Below are positions 33,111 through 45,783 of a stretch of DNA of 64,000 nt, in pieces. The first letter of the stretch is position 1; each line of letters starts with the position of its first letter. The stretch covers positions 139,829,954 to 139,893,953 of the forward strand of contig CP136064.1 of assembly GCA_032622095.1 (NCBI GenBank), given 5' to 3'. Below the pieces are notes generated by a model. That model ran no database searches and was not told the origin of the DNA. It saw only the letters and a list, made by a program, of their open reading frames with translations. Both the position numbers and the translations under genes were made by a program. This DNA is from Siphonodentalium dalli. Lineage: Eukaryota; Mollusca; Scaphopoda; Gadilida; Siphonodentaliidae.

Positions 33111-34826
33111 TATTACTTATGCGATGTTTTAGCTAGAATGTGTTTCCATTACTAAATGGCAATTTATTGTTTGCGTGATGACGGAGACCAAAATAGGGTG
33201 GTCAAGTATATAAACAAAACATCAGATGAGCTTTGTTATGTCTCGAATTTATAACACTACGCGAAAACAAATTTGGGAAACAGGACAAATGACGTCTCCA
33301 GTGGTATATATATTGTGGCAATTCATTACATTCATTTCATTACATTAGTCTTATGGAATAGTAGTTCTGTCATTAACATATCTTTTAATTTGCGAAATAA
33401 TAAACACAAAACTCAGCATTCCTCATCTCTAAACATTGCGCACAAAGGTACCTCTGAGAGTCGTAACCAAGAATAAAACAACAAATGCGCAGTTGTAGAT
33501 GTCAAAATTATGTGAGAACCACACTCGCTATCATATAGATCTAAAAATACAAGATGGCATCCCATAATATGGATGTCACTTCAATTTTGCGAAGAAGTAC
33601 AAAAGCCAGAGAAGAGACGTCCTTTTGTGATGCTTTGCGCGGAATTTGTTGTTGAAGTGCCACATGTTTTCAACAACCGTTCAAATGGTTTGTTTGTTCG
33701 CTCTAATGCCGGTAGTCGATAAGTTTATCTTCTCAATAATAATATTTTGGAATGGAATAACATTACCATATATGTTATCTTCATAAAGATGAGCAACATT
33801 TGCCTGTATCGATCATAAAAACTACATGGCTCTGATAGCCAACAATTCAATTAACGTTCAGTGACTAAAGGTCAGACAAACATGACTCCAGTGACGACAT
33901 GTTTATAGAGACATAGAGTCAGATGGATCTGAGAAATACATTTATAATTCCCACATTTTCATTGAATATGAGTCATACACTGTGAATCTATGCATTTACA
34001 GCAATGGGCATTTGAGCATTGCATATCCAGGTTTTCTTGAGAAACGCAAATGACTCTACTGGGTGAACAAGAACACAACACTATATGCCAGTGATTTTTA
34101 GTTGATTACATCACTCAGTTACTTTTATCCCCCTAAAACACAGCGATGAAGGTGTTATGAATCCAGATCAGCAACACTGATATGAGTTCCATGTTAAGTG
34201 AAAATAACTTTCGAATATCTGTGACAGTTTGGGGGTAGGCGGCTTATGTATGGACTGAGTATATTGATTCCTCGGTAAGATCGGCGCTGTCTTTCCGCCA
34301 CCCATAATAACACAATATATGTTATGATATGGCCTAGTCGCCATAGACCAAACCATAATCACAATCTGAATATCTATATATCAAGACTAATGACTAGTGT
34401 TATTGTGAATTGCCTTATGCCTGTCGCCATTTCAATTGTGTTTATATTTGCTACTAGCCTACATTTTTTCATTACTTACCATTTCATCCATTTCAAATGC
34501 CACCAGACTCAAAAGAACCGTGGATAAAACAACTTTTTAGTGACATTCTGGTTTGCTAGTGATTTGCGTGATTATTATTATAATCTAACGGCAATCATAA
34601 ATGCAACACCAACGTGCATGTTCAGTGGAGATTAATGCACTATCACATATGTATCAATAAAATGTATTAGCATGAGAGATATTACTATACATGTAGTCCG
34701 GACCCACGTCCCTATGAACTAAAAGAGATATGATATCCGCCGGAGATATAGAAGATTCAATTTCATTTAGTCTAGCCCGGAAACTCAATATCTTCTGCTT
34801 GTAACATATATGAATCCGATTGACAT
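33111..34826. other. Non-coding, possibly further decayed units of the same repeat
   Basis: Weak echoes of the CCAGTGGTA phrase occur near 33296 and 33890. No gene is recognised. Confidence 0.4.
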
Positions 34827-34926
34827 TCACAACAATTTAACTCACATATTAGTCGAGACTAAAATATCAATGTACGGAAAAACATGCACATCAAGCAACA
34901 TATGGTGAGAACAACTTATATGCATA
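34827..34926 (+). repeat. 100-bp direct repeat, left flank of LINE
   Basis: Identical over 100 bases to 41292-41391 as read by eye. The two copies bracket a single LINE exactly, so they are best read as a long target-site duplication. Confidence 0.9.
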
Positions 34927-34929
34927 TGT

Positions 34930-35714
34930 ATATATATATACCTTTATTGTCCTCCAATTTCTGAAGAGTGATACATATACATAATAGCGTATATACAACA
35001 TGTTACAAAAATATAGTCAAAATGAAAGAGCAAAAGTCAGTTTGGAGATGAAAAAACATACACATATATGAACCACGTCCTAATAAATAGCACACATACA
35101 CACATACACTCTTACAAAAGCTGACATTCAAGACAAGCGCGAACATGCAGACAAAAAATGCAGACAGGCACACACGCACGCACAAGCTCGCGGACACTCA
35201 CACACTTACCCCCAAGCTGACGTATAGTGCGGGTACAGACACGTTTATGTTACATGCAAGATAAACTATAAGAACACCTAATTTGAATTTTTGCCTGAAT
35301 TACATGTTGAGTACGGACCACACGAAGAGCGCACCATGCACACAACTATATGGCTATATAGAGTTTGATCATCTCATGATCGCCACTCTCGCTTTCATAC
35401 GAAAGGAATATTTATGTGAGAACAAGCATGTATGCGTTGCGCCTATACATTCTTGCACTGCTGGCAAGGAAGATAAGAAATCGTTACGTTGGGGATCCGA
35501 GGTCATGAATACATATTTATCACATGTAATTAACATGAGTGGATGTAAGGTTGTTTCATCTACCCAATTTTAGTTTAGAAAGAGGGGCGATGACTCTAAA
35601 TGTTATACACATCACCCGGTCAACTCAGGTCGACCCCATTAATACCAGAACTTAGATTCAAGTGCATTTGAATGTACAGGCGCAGGGTAGGCTACGATAA
35701 CATATGATGGAACG
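34930..35714 (-). other. 3' untranslated region of the 6.4-kb LINE
   Basis: Contains CA/TG-rich sequence at 35087-35210 and a TATATA run at 34928-34940. No coding signal. Confidence 0.6.
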
Positions 35715-38700
35715 TTATACGCCAGGCGTGAACAAATTCGATAAAAACAGGTAGGTTTTGCCACAATGTGTGCGTATGCCAACAATGAACGACACATAGT
35801 ACATTGGATCTTCGATAAATGAGAACAGTTCAACGGGAAGATTTGTCAAATGTAAAAGAAGGAGTTCTCCGTCGTCGAGCTCATTTGCCCATAGATAAAA
35901 CAAGATGCCAAAGTTGTCGATCAACTCATACCACATTTTATTTCGATAACAGCAAAGAGCTGGATGGCTGCAGTGAATAATAGCATGTTTAATTTGATCG
36001 TCAAAGTTCATGTTGCATATCACACATACGTCTGCCTTTGGTGTCACTGTTGCAGCGATCAATTGAGCAACAGAATAAAATGCGATTTTGTTCTCTGAAT
36101 ACAAGCGACAGGAACGCCATAGATGAGACATTTGAAAATGAGTTTGAATTTGGCTAAATCTATCGAAAGACGGATCAGTTGTAACACTTTGTTCCCAGTT
36201 ACGAGCGCGTCGGTTATTGATTTCGGTTTTGACTAGGCGATTCCATTCCAATTTTGCAGGGAACAATCCGTTCTCCGAAAAGCTGTCCATATATTGGCTT
36301 AAGTTGTAATAACTCAATTTGTCTTTAATATCTGTAAAGAACGAGCTCTTGTTTGGAATTTCTTGTGACAAGTGCAAGTGAAGCCTGTTTACAAAAATCT
36401 CTTTGCAAGCCTTCGATGGCGAGAGGCGACAGAGGCTTCCAAAGAGGCTAAGTTTACGGGCACCAATGAACGAGGAGATTGGGCCTATGCCCATGAGACC
36501 TTGAACTATGTCCGTCCGCGTTCTGACATGATGGTTTTGTATACGTTTGAGACAGAAACGATGGATCTTTTCCAGAGCACATGCATCCGAAACAGACATG
36601 CCACATAGAAATTCTGAGCCATATAGACCTTTTGGTAAAACGATCGTCTTGTAGATGATTGCACAGCTTGTCGGGGTTATTCCCCCAGCATACAGACCAG
36701 CATTGCTGAGGAGGAAAATGTTGATCTAATTTTGTCAACAGCTCTCCCAGAGAGCTCTTTCACAAAGTTTTGTTTGCTAACATGAATACCTAAATGAGTT
36801 ATTTCGTCTGTTTCGGATACGTTTCCAGCGCCCAGTCTCCAGCATCTGTCTAAAGTGTCATTTTGCCTGTGTGTTTCATTAAACACGATTACCTTACATT
36901 TGTTAGGGTTATAAATAAAACGAGAGAAGACGGAAACCAAAGTTTGTAGCTTCGAGTGCATGTATCAGATCATCAATATAGATCATGTACAGCAAGGGTG
37001 AGAGTATATCTAATTGTCTAGTACCTTGCTTGATTTCGATAGATCTCGAAAGTATGGAAGCGTGTTTGACAACGCATGTAATCCCACTGAGAAATTCATT
37101 TAGTAGGAGCCATATTCCTCCCTGAAATCCACGAAGGTTTAGTTTCAACAGAAGTCCATTTATCCAGACTGTGTCAAAGGCTTTGTGTACGTCTAGAAAA
37201 CAGGCAAACAGTTTGCTACTCTGCTCTTTTGTGTATTTTATGCTCTCGTGTAATATGTACGAAGACATGAGACAGCTTACATGTTTTTGAAATCCGTTTT
37301 GTAAGGGGCGCACTTTGATGAGGCGTGGAGTGTTGCACTCCAAGCGACGTAGAATTATTTTCTCTAATCTTTTGTACATAACGGGAAGAAGAGTTATCGC
37401 TCGGTAGCTATCAAAATTTGTTTTCGGCTTGTCTCCACCTTTGTACAATGAGACCTTCAAGCCAGTTTTTGCTTTTGATGTTATGTGCTGCAATTCGATC
37501 ATTTTGCTTAATACATGAGCCACACAATTACTCAACTTATTACCTCCATATATGAGGTGTTCATAACAAATCATGTCAGGTCCTGGGGCTTTGCCCATAT
37601 GCATGGACTTAAGAACACCATCAACCTCTTTGGCTGACACAGGATAGAGAAGAAGTGCGTCTGTTGAACTGGAGTCAGAATCATTATAATTGTTGGATAC
37701 TATTTTGTCAACACATGAATTTACGTATTCGTAGTGAGCATTGTCAAAGTTGTTCGATTACAATGGAGAATATAAGCGTTCATAGTAATCTGCCCATGCA
37801 TTTGTAATATCATTCGGATTTCTGAGGGTAGATCCATTGACGACAAATAAGTTATTGTCGTCTTCCTTCAGTTTAGTTTTGCGACGGTGAAAGAGTCTAA
37901 AAAATTGCTCTTGATTTATTTCGGCAGCTCTATCTATTTCGTCATTTTCTTGTGAAAGGAATTTCGAGTTCGATTTGCGAAGTTCTTTGCGAAATGCACA
38001 TTTGGCAGCTTTGTAGTAAGAATAAGACAAATGGTCGCACCCTCTAGGTCTACCTTCTGCAACCCATATGCGTCTAAAGCTACGCATGTCTCTGTGTAAG
38101 GTGCTTAGGGTATCATTCCAAAAAGGTTTCACATGTGATTTAAACGACTTATGTGGTACGAAAAGTGTCGACGCTGAATCTATGGATTCGATGATACCCG
38201 AGTAAAATGAATCTAGAGTAGTTTTATCCACGATAGGCATTTCGGGTAGCAGATTCTCGACGCAATGTTGATAGCACTCTAATGATGAATCGGAAGCAAT
38301 ACATTTCTTCCAGTTCAACACACAACATGGTTCTTCGTGACATATATAATGAGAACCGAGGTCAATGCATATTTTCACTGGTCTATGATTTGAGTAATCG
38401 ATTGCTGAGTCGACCAGAACATTTATCTCTTTGACAAAAGGTAGGTTATTTTTGTGTATCAAAATATGGTCGATTATGGTTCCTGACCCACCAGTTGCAG
38501 GAACATGGGTTGCGATCAGACGAGTACATGGGTCTGAATAGTTGACCGAGATGATTTTTCTGCGTGAGAGGAGTTTTGAAAAACTACGGTTTCTGGCATC
38601 TGATTTTTGAATATTTCCGTTCAAATCACCCATGACTATGACATGTCCAATTGTTGAATAATAATCGATTAATTTGTTCAACGCATCGATGTACTCTTGA

Positions 38701-39083
38701 TAGAATTTGACAGTATAATTGGTTGACGGGAGATATACCTGGAATATATAAACGTATTCTGATGATGCTAGTTGGAGTTGAATTCCGCATATCCGGTCAT
38801 CATTAAGTTAAATGGTGGATACGGCATTATACAGTTTCATGTGCCAAACAATTGCAACTCCACCCTTATCGCGACCTCTCTGCATTGGTAATCTCTGCGA
38901 AAAATCACACACGGTGTGATACCGGTATGAGCTACTAATTGTATCGAGAATATGAATATTATGATTGTGAAGCCAGTGTTCGCTGATACCGAATATATCT
39001 ACGTCCTGTTTTGCAAGCAACTGACACATGTATGGTATGCTTCCCATCGCCCCAGTGGCGTTCCAAGTTATAATGTTCAGCAT
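35715..39083 (-). pseudogene. LINE ORF2: endonuclease, RT lacking its YADD block, and CCHC tail
   Basis: Begins at ATG 39083 (MLNIITWNATGAMG). Endonuclease motifs: GISEHW, VMGDLNGN, SNHRPV. In-frame TAA codons at 38808-38810 and 37758-37760 interrupt an otherwise continuous frame. RT motifs: GKAPGPD, YRAITLLPVMYKRLEKI, LQNGFQKH and FLDVHKAFDTVW. Near 36920-36960 IDDLIHALEATNFGF is joined to NPNKCKVIVF, so the segment that should contain the catalytic YADD is deleted and the frame shifts. Another frameshift lies near 36715. The C-terminal part has CVICNMNF with downstream His and Cys in a CCHC pattern. This copy cannot make active RT. Confidence 0.88.
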
Positions 39084-39094
39084 TGTGAGAAAAA

Positions 39095-41144
39095 TTAGTG
39101 AAACAAACAAAGCAGTGATGGCACATGTGTAAGATTGCAATAATTGGTAATCATTTTGGTGCAATACGAATCAAAATTGTGCACACACAACACTGACAGT
39201 TGTGAATGAGCTCCGTATGTGTAGAAACGCTCTCTGTTATGTCGATCCGAACTCTTCGTCGTTGGTTGTCGCCAATCGTCGAAAGATCTTTTGGAGAGCC
39301 AATGTCTGCAGACAACATCAATCGGCCAGAAACCTTCCTCCATGACTAATTCGAAGTCGTCAACATGAACATTTATCCTCGCTGAGACCGGTAAGTAGTC
39401 CCTCCCATCCCTTAATACTTTAACAACTGAATGTCGGATTTGGAATTTATCCAAGTAATCAGACAAAACGTCAGCGTCCACTTTCACGTCCAGGTGACCG
39501 ACGAAGATTATCTTTGTTCGGATCGGGTGACCATTATCTTTCTGCTTGAAGCGAGAGAAACGATGTGCACCTGTGTTACTGCGTTCTGGTGTTGCTTTCG
39601 TGTGGTGGGAATGTCTATTCGAGTGTCTACCATCGCTTTGGTTTGTGTTAACGCTCGCAGAACTACGTGTCACATACTTGGATGTTTGATGTGATGAAGC
39701 TTCTAAGTTGTCATCAGAAGATATATCTTCGAGACCGCTCATGCTGTGCTGTTGATTGACATAATCGTTCTCATGGGAATACATAGCAAAATTATTAGAG
39801 TTGTCCTTCTTGTCAGATTTGGTTTCAGTCACAGAGGTGGCAGTCCGGCAATAGTTGCTGCTGGGTACAGTAGTGGTCGTCGGGGTTGACGTTTTCCTAG
39901 GCTGAATTTTAGACGGGGAAGGCAGTGTCGATGAAAGATTTTCGGCCGTTGATGCAGGCTGAATGTCACCGGAGCTCTGTTGGTCATCGCTTGTGCTTGT
40001 GGAGTTTTTTTTTCTGTTTGTCGTTCTTGTGAATATGAGTCCACGCAACTTGTGCAAAGCGGTTTAGGTCACTATATACATGTGACACAAACTCTTTCAT
40101 GTCCTTTCTCAAGTTTTCTGCACAGTGGTATTCACAATCACACTCATCACTGGTATTCTGTGATTTTGGTCGACATTTGTGTTTGACATGTTGAGATTCC
40201 TCGACTGTTTTTATTCTGCCACTTAGAGAGGCAATAGAACCTTTTGTTGCGTTTATTTTGTTTAGAAATTGCTCACAGTTATCAAGGATCGTGGATATGT
40301 CCTGCTTTATAGTTTTGATATCCGATTTCAGTTTAGCTACACCGTTACATTGGTCACTCTCAATCCTTTGCATTGCCAGTTGGTTTGACTCTGACGTGCT
40401 CTCACCATACTGGAGTCGATGAAGGATTTCATGCATAATTACATCATTTCTACTTACACGCGCTGATAGGTCAGATGTCGCGGCATCGATCTGAGTCTGC
40501 ATTTGGTCACGTGACTGTTGAAGTAGAGTGATATTTGCTGCCATCTGCACATCCGAATGCGACTTTTGCTGGGGTTGCTTAGCTGACTCACTAGTATTTG
40601 TCTTGCTATTTTCAGTGGCTAGAGTTATTGGTGTCCACGAATTTGGTAGCTGAGTTCTGCCACTGCGCGCAACGCTGAATATAGGCGTTATGTGTTCAAC
40701 CTTTTCCTCGAGTATGGACAGGAATAACTGATAAATATCATATCCTAGTTTCTTGGAAACAGGCTCTGAAACTTTAGTTTGAATTCTGCGTTTTAACACT
40801 GCGCCTGATGCAACATCTAAAATTGCCAGCTTCTTAATTTCCGTGAACAACGTTTGGCGCATTCCCTCCAGCTTGGTCTCATTTTCTTTGGTTGAATATA
40901 ACAGTTTTGCAACGAGCACATCTTTCGGGGTATTGTGAATAAACTCCATCATTAGCATTATGTAAAACTTGATGTCCTGGTCCAGACTGCCATAGGTTTG
41001 AAGACTGTCGGTAAAGCACTGGAATGCGTGGGTGAACCCAAGTGTTGTGGATGCCTCATTTTCAACGGGCGCGTTTGACGAAACATCCTTTGTTTGCTGT
41101 GATTCGGAGCTGAGCATAACGCTTGAAACCTGTGCAGGATCCAT
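39095..41144 (-). CDS. LINE ORF1, split into two frames at an A9 run
   Basis: The first frame (41144-39984, 386 residues) starts MDPAQVSSVMLSSESQ and is mostly helical, with a likely coiled coil around residues 240-330. It ends in KQKKKLHKHKR just past a run of nine A. The second frame overlaps there and continues to 39095: a Ser/Thr/Pro-rich linker, then an RRM-like domain (TKIIFVGHLDVKVDADVLSD, then VLRDGRDYLPVSARINV). The join needs a -1 shift at the A run (40010-40018), which could be a one-base indel or frameshifting during translation. Such proteins bind LINE RNA. A stop at 39095 is followed 12 bases later by the ORF2 ATG. Confidence 0.75.
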
Positions 41145-41291
41145 TACATGTTGAGAATTCGATCTGTTTCAGTAATGATATTATCCATATTGTTACAACA
41201 ACGATATCACTGAAAAAGCACAGCTCACAATTGTTACAATAATTGTCTAATTAGCTCCTGACAGCGCTGTACAGTTAGTTTATCACACATA

Positions 41292-41391
41292 TCACAACAA
41301 TTTAACTCACATATTAGTCGAGACTAAAATATCAATGTACGGAAAAACATGCACATCAAGCAACATATGGTGAGAACAACTTATATGCATA
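41292..41391 (+). repeat. 100-bp direct repeat, right flank of LINE
   Basis: Matches 34827-34926 over its full length; begins TCACAACAATTTAACTCAC and ends ACAACTTATATGCATA. Confidence 0.9.
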
Positions 41392-42599
41392 GGTATGCGG
41401 TGTTGTTCTCTTGTTTGACGCTGAGCCGAAACTCGGTCGATTATACAAAGCAGTAACCTCTCGATCACTATAACGCCTATTTATAACATATTTTGACGCT
41501 GATTGCATAATGTTGGATATTGTGATCCCGTGTTATGTCATTCAAGAGCATTTTGTGTGTGTGCGATGATAAAAATAGTCCACATGACAGTTAACCCTTA
41601 TATTTATATACATTTATATACATTTAGCGAAAAAGCCACTTTTGAAAATGTATTTAAATCGAAAAGTGTATCGTGACAAAACCAGCCCAAAATATCCCAT
41701 TGAACCCTTGGCAAAAGTTAACAGGAACAATTTCTTTATATTGACACCTGATGATTTAATTTAAGTCAATCCTGCGCGAGTCCAAATGCGCCCAAAACAT
41801 TACGCGTTTTTCTTTCCTGTATCGATGACGTATCGATGTAATTATGGGTTGCAGTTATGAGCTGTTGCGCGTTCACCGAGAAATAACTGCAACAGTCACG
41901 TGGGCGCCGACCAATCGGAAAGCTGGATTTAGTGATATCACACTTAGTATGTAAATATATGTTAGTATTGAACATTACAACATCACTTCGTACCGCATCG
42001 AGTGCATGATTATTTGTAACGGTTAATGACCATCCCCTATTATTACCAGTTGTCTACATACTGTTAATGCTTTACTTACCTATTAAACGCCTCAAAATGT
42101 GTCAAACAATAGTCAAATGCGCATTGGAGATCGATACACGATTCGGCAAATTAAACTATTTAAGTCATTCTCGGAATTTCGCTAAGTGTTTTTTATTCTG
42201 GTTGGTTTGTCTTTCTCCAAATATAAGTTCCTGATAATTGCTAAACAAAACAACCTAAACATTCAACAAATACAAATGTCCATCCAGTATTAATACTGGC
42301 GTCACACCTAAGTCATAGCTAATGGTGTGACAGTTTGAACATGGTGTAGGATACTACCAACCCAGGCAACATGAAAGACACGGCTTATCCACCCGTACGG
42401 AGCTGATCGACAGTTTATGGAAGTTAATTTGAGACAATCATGTCAAAGCTTTATCTGAAAAACATGTTGTCTTACCACCATCACTCAAACACAACATATC
42501 GACGTCTAATATAAACACACAATCTAAACAATATATCGCTTCAAACTGCCGTATGGTATACATTTTGACCGGCTTTCGTATTCATTGTTCGCAGCGTGT
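41392..42599. other. Non-coding stretch
   Basis: No gene recognised. Short ATTTATATACATTTATATAC repetition near 41605-41630. Confidence 0.4.
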
Positions 42600-44011
42600 T
42601 GACATTGAATTAGACGACATGTTGGGCGTCATCTTGGATTTCGGTTGTCTCCTAAGACCTGATGTGGATGCAAATTTTACATTTTAGGTTTCTTCGTTGT
42701 ATTCAACACAAAGTAATTCTGAACGATTTGCTTGATTCTTTGCATTCTGGACTATAGTCACAAGTGCCGTCATTATGTGGACGTTTGTGACTGGATGGTG
42801 GTTAAGTTTTTGTTTACTAATTCTCCAACTGATAAGATAGACTAATGGTGAAACTACTGTACCATATGAAATATCGTCTATGTAGTCACTTCAACGATAT
42901 ACAATATGCCACAGGGGACGTCCCCTTTATATTTCGTTCGTATGTCCGTTCGCTACGTGGTACAATTAAAATTGGACGCCATCTTGTTGTTTCATACTCT
43001 TCTAATAGAGAATATGGATGGAAATTCATACCTGTCACTTCCTTTGTGTGTTGTACATTAAATAAAACAAAATACTGCGCATAACGCTATCACTCGTGGT
43101 TCCAATCCCAGGCGATAACTTTATTTCGAATTTTATGACAATGGATGGAGGGATACATTTTTACCTATTAGTTTAACAATTGAAAATATGTATCAATGGT
43201 CAAATTAATGTTTGATATGAAATGTTATTCTATGTTGTCATTACAATAATATAGATTTTACCACTAGGGACGTTCCATTTTCGGGATTTTTCGTATGTCG
43301 CTTCACAAAGTCTTAAAATAAAAACTGACCGCCATATTGGACGCCATCTAGGATTTTGATACTCTTCTAATGGTGAATATGGTTGGAAATTCGCATTTGC
43401 ACTTGCTGTGTGTGTTCTACTCTAAATAAACGCAAATACTACGCACTATTCTATCATTTTGTAATCCAATCCCCGGTGATGGCTATACTTAGCATTTTAT
43501 GACTTTGGGGAGGGTTAAGTTTTTGCCTATTATTTCACAAATTTGTAGGATCAGGAAAATAGTGTTAATACCTCCCGGTAGGAAATACTCCAATATTTCC
43601 AAATATATATGATAAGATAAGCTCAATCCAGCGTGCTAGTTTTGTACAGAGTTGACGGGCGATAGTTTTTCTGAATCGTCATGATGTTTTGACGCAAAAC
43701 ATTACATTCTCCACCATCACGTAGAACAAAAATAAGAACATTCCGATCTAATATCACCATGTACCATATACTTACAAATAGAACGTTCTGTTTGTGGTGA
43801 TGTGCCAAACTTTTAACCAATTGCAATTGTGTATAGCTAGTCAACCGCTGAAAACAGGCTAATTTTTCGGTAGGTTACCTTCACAAATAGTCTTACCATA
43901 CATAGCTGCCACCAATTCCGGTAAGGGTTAGAATCATTTTCATAAATGACATATATTTACCTTCCAGAAAAAGTTGGTTTCAACTTGTTCTACCGAGGGT
44001 AGGGGTATCCG
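42600..44011 (-). repeat. Right member of the long inverted repeat pair
   Basis: Reverse complement of 31640-33110 with moderate divergence. The outer end (AACTTGTTCTACCGAGGGTA near 43984) mirrors 31646-31670, and the inner end fades near 42600-42730. It contains the same ~350-bp periodic units (GGGACGTCCC near 42915, GGGACGTTCC near 43266). Confidence 0.82.
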
Positions 44012-44310
44012 ACCACGTTTGGCGTTTGGCCGCTCCTCTAATACATGTATTTATTCTTTAACAAAGTGTATCTTATAATCTTAATTGAATACAGGGCCAA
44101 TGATAGGATTTTACCAGAAAAAGAAGTTTAATTTTTTCCAAAATCTGATATGATCAAATAGACAATTTTGGGGCTATCCCCTATAGGCTATAGGCTATTG
44201 TGCGATGCGAATATGCCGCTTCTGAAATAGTATTCCTTAATTGAATTAATAAAATATAGGACGGATTCTCATCTAACTGAAAAGTGTGGTAGTTACACAA
44301 ACACAACCTT

Positions 44311-44620
44311 CGCGTTTCCAATTTTGGGATCATGGAAATGATTTTGGTAAAAAAGCAAAGCACGATACACACACAAGCTATGTTAATTGGTTTGAGTGAA
44401 ATATACATGGCTAGTGAAAACGACATGGCTATGTCGTCATTGCTCGTGGCTTGAAGCAAGAGCACGAGCAATGATGACATAGCTATGTCGTTTTCACTAG
44501 CCATGTATATTTCACTCAAACCAATCAACCTAGCGTGTGTGTGTCGTGCTTTGCTTTGCCAGTATATACCAATATCATATAAAATCTTTAATGTTCCATT
44601 ATCCCAAAATTGAAAACGCG
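44311..44620. repeat. 310-bp palindrome (fold-back element)
   Basis: Arms 44311-44448 and 44461-44620 are reverse complements with a loop of about 12 bases. The inner 60 or so bases (TGAAATATACATGGCTAGTG with its complement) are nearly perfect; the outer part has small indels. ORFs here read through the palindrome and are not genes. Confidence 0.9.
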
Positions 44621-44704
44621 AACGCTGACAATGTGATTTAAATGCGGTATGGTAGCCAATCAGATTGGATATATGATTAATATAAATTGTTTATTAGTAC
44701 CCAT

Positions 44705-44922
44705 TTAACTCTTACAAGACTGGAGCTTCCTGAAATGTTGCGAAACTCTGTGCCAATGCAATCACTTATATATGCGAGTCTTCCATACATAACAGAATAC
44801 ATTGGCCAAACAATATTTACCTGGACCTTGAAAGTCAATGGGAGACTGACATATATAAGACAATGCACTTTCACATGATCTTTAATGCTGCCCCAGCGCA
44901 GCTCCAGTCATGAAAGGGTTAA
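44705..44922. mobile_element. 218-bp TTAA-flanked MITE
   Basis: TTAA at 44705-44708 and 44919-44922. Just inside, the left end (CTCTTACAAGACTGGAGC) and the right end (GCTCCAGTCATGAAAGGG) form a TIR of about 18-20 bases with few mismatches. TTAA flanks are typical of piggyBac and Kolobok-type transposition. No protein is encoded. Confidence 0.75.
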
Positions 44923-45587
44923 GTCGTGTTGAGCCCGACAGCACATATCCCATGACACTCCTCGGATCAATTTACCCCTGTGAACCAATTTTCAGCAACC
45001 ATATTCCAACCATTTTCATTTAGTCAGATTAATTATTAGTGCCCTTTTAAGACATCTGATATCAACGGCACCCACCTTATCCCATGACACTCCTCATTAA
45101 TATCAGCTATATATAGAAACTGAAAGTACATTCTGAGAAGAGAACCAGTATTCGTATAACTCAAAACAGATCCCGACTCTTCGAATAACCCCCCACCGAA
45201 TGATCCGCTATTTAGTTAGTGTCCTTTTTAAATACCTGATGACAACGTTATCTATCCCATGACACTCCCTGGGTCAATTGACCCATGTACAAATTTCCAG
45301 CCCCGAGGGTACATCTGTTTCGTCGCACATAACCCGACAGACAAACAAACAGAATTGAGTGTTATTTATAGTATAGCTATTGGTAAATCATATACCTGTA
45401 CATCTGCATTTAATAGGGCAGCTTTTTTCGCTATATGAATTTCCATACACATGTAAAGCAGTCTGTTTTTGGATACTCTCAGATTCCTAATAAAGTATTA
45501 ATAGAGTTGACACTTACTAGTTTTGAATAAAATTTATCACAAAGGCTATTATTTGGCAGAGACATATTGATATCGCCATCGCTATCA
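44923..45587. other. Non-coding with a thrice-repeated phrase
   Basis: TATCCCATGACACTCC recurs near 44947, 45077 and 45252 with similar flanks (GGTCAATTGACCC), suggesting three decayed units of a repeat about 130-175 bases long. No gene. Confidence 0.5.
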
Positions 45588-45757
45588 TTAACCCTTCCAA
45601 GGCTGCAGCTTTCTGAAATACTGCGAAAACTCTGTGCCAATGCATTCAATTATAAATGCGAGTCTCACATATATACCAGAATACATTGGCCTAACAATAT
45701 TTACCTTGATCGTGCGAGACTCACATATATAATAGAATGCACTTGCACAGTGTCTTA
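45588..45757. mobile_element. Second copy of the TTAA MITE, right end truncated
   Basis: Starts TTAACCCTTCCAAGGCTGCAG and shares CTGTGCCAATGCATTC and GAATACATTGGCC with the copy at 44705. The right terminal repeat is missing. Confidence 0.7.
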
Positions 45758-45783
45758 AATGAAACATTTGCGAATTGTTTTAG

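Larger units (their letters stand above)
34927..41291 (-). mobile_element. 6.4-kb LINE with 100-bp target-site duplication
   Basis: Minus-strand order: 5' UTR of about 150 bases, ORF1 (two frames), ORF2 (endonuclease, RT, zinc-binding tail), 3' UTR of about 790 bases, ending CAATAAAGGTATATATATA. The 3' end lies against one copy of the 100-bp repeat and the 5' end against the other, so the insertion looks full length. Exact flanks suggest it is recent, although ORF2 carries stops and a deletion. The clade is not certain; the RT style differs from the CR1/L2-like copy at 15-17 kb. Confidence 0.88.

Noticed and set aside
44181-44528. 115-residue minus-strand ORF
   Set aside because: It runs through the 310-bp palindrome; the same sequence appears on both strands.
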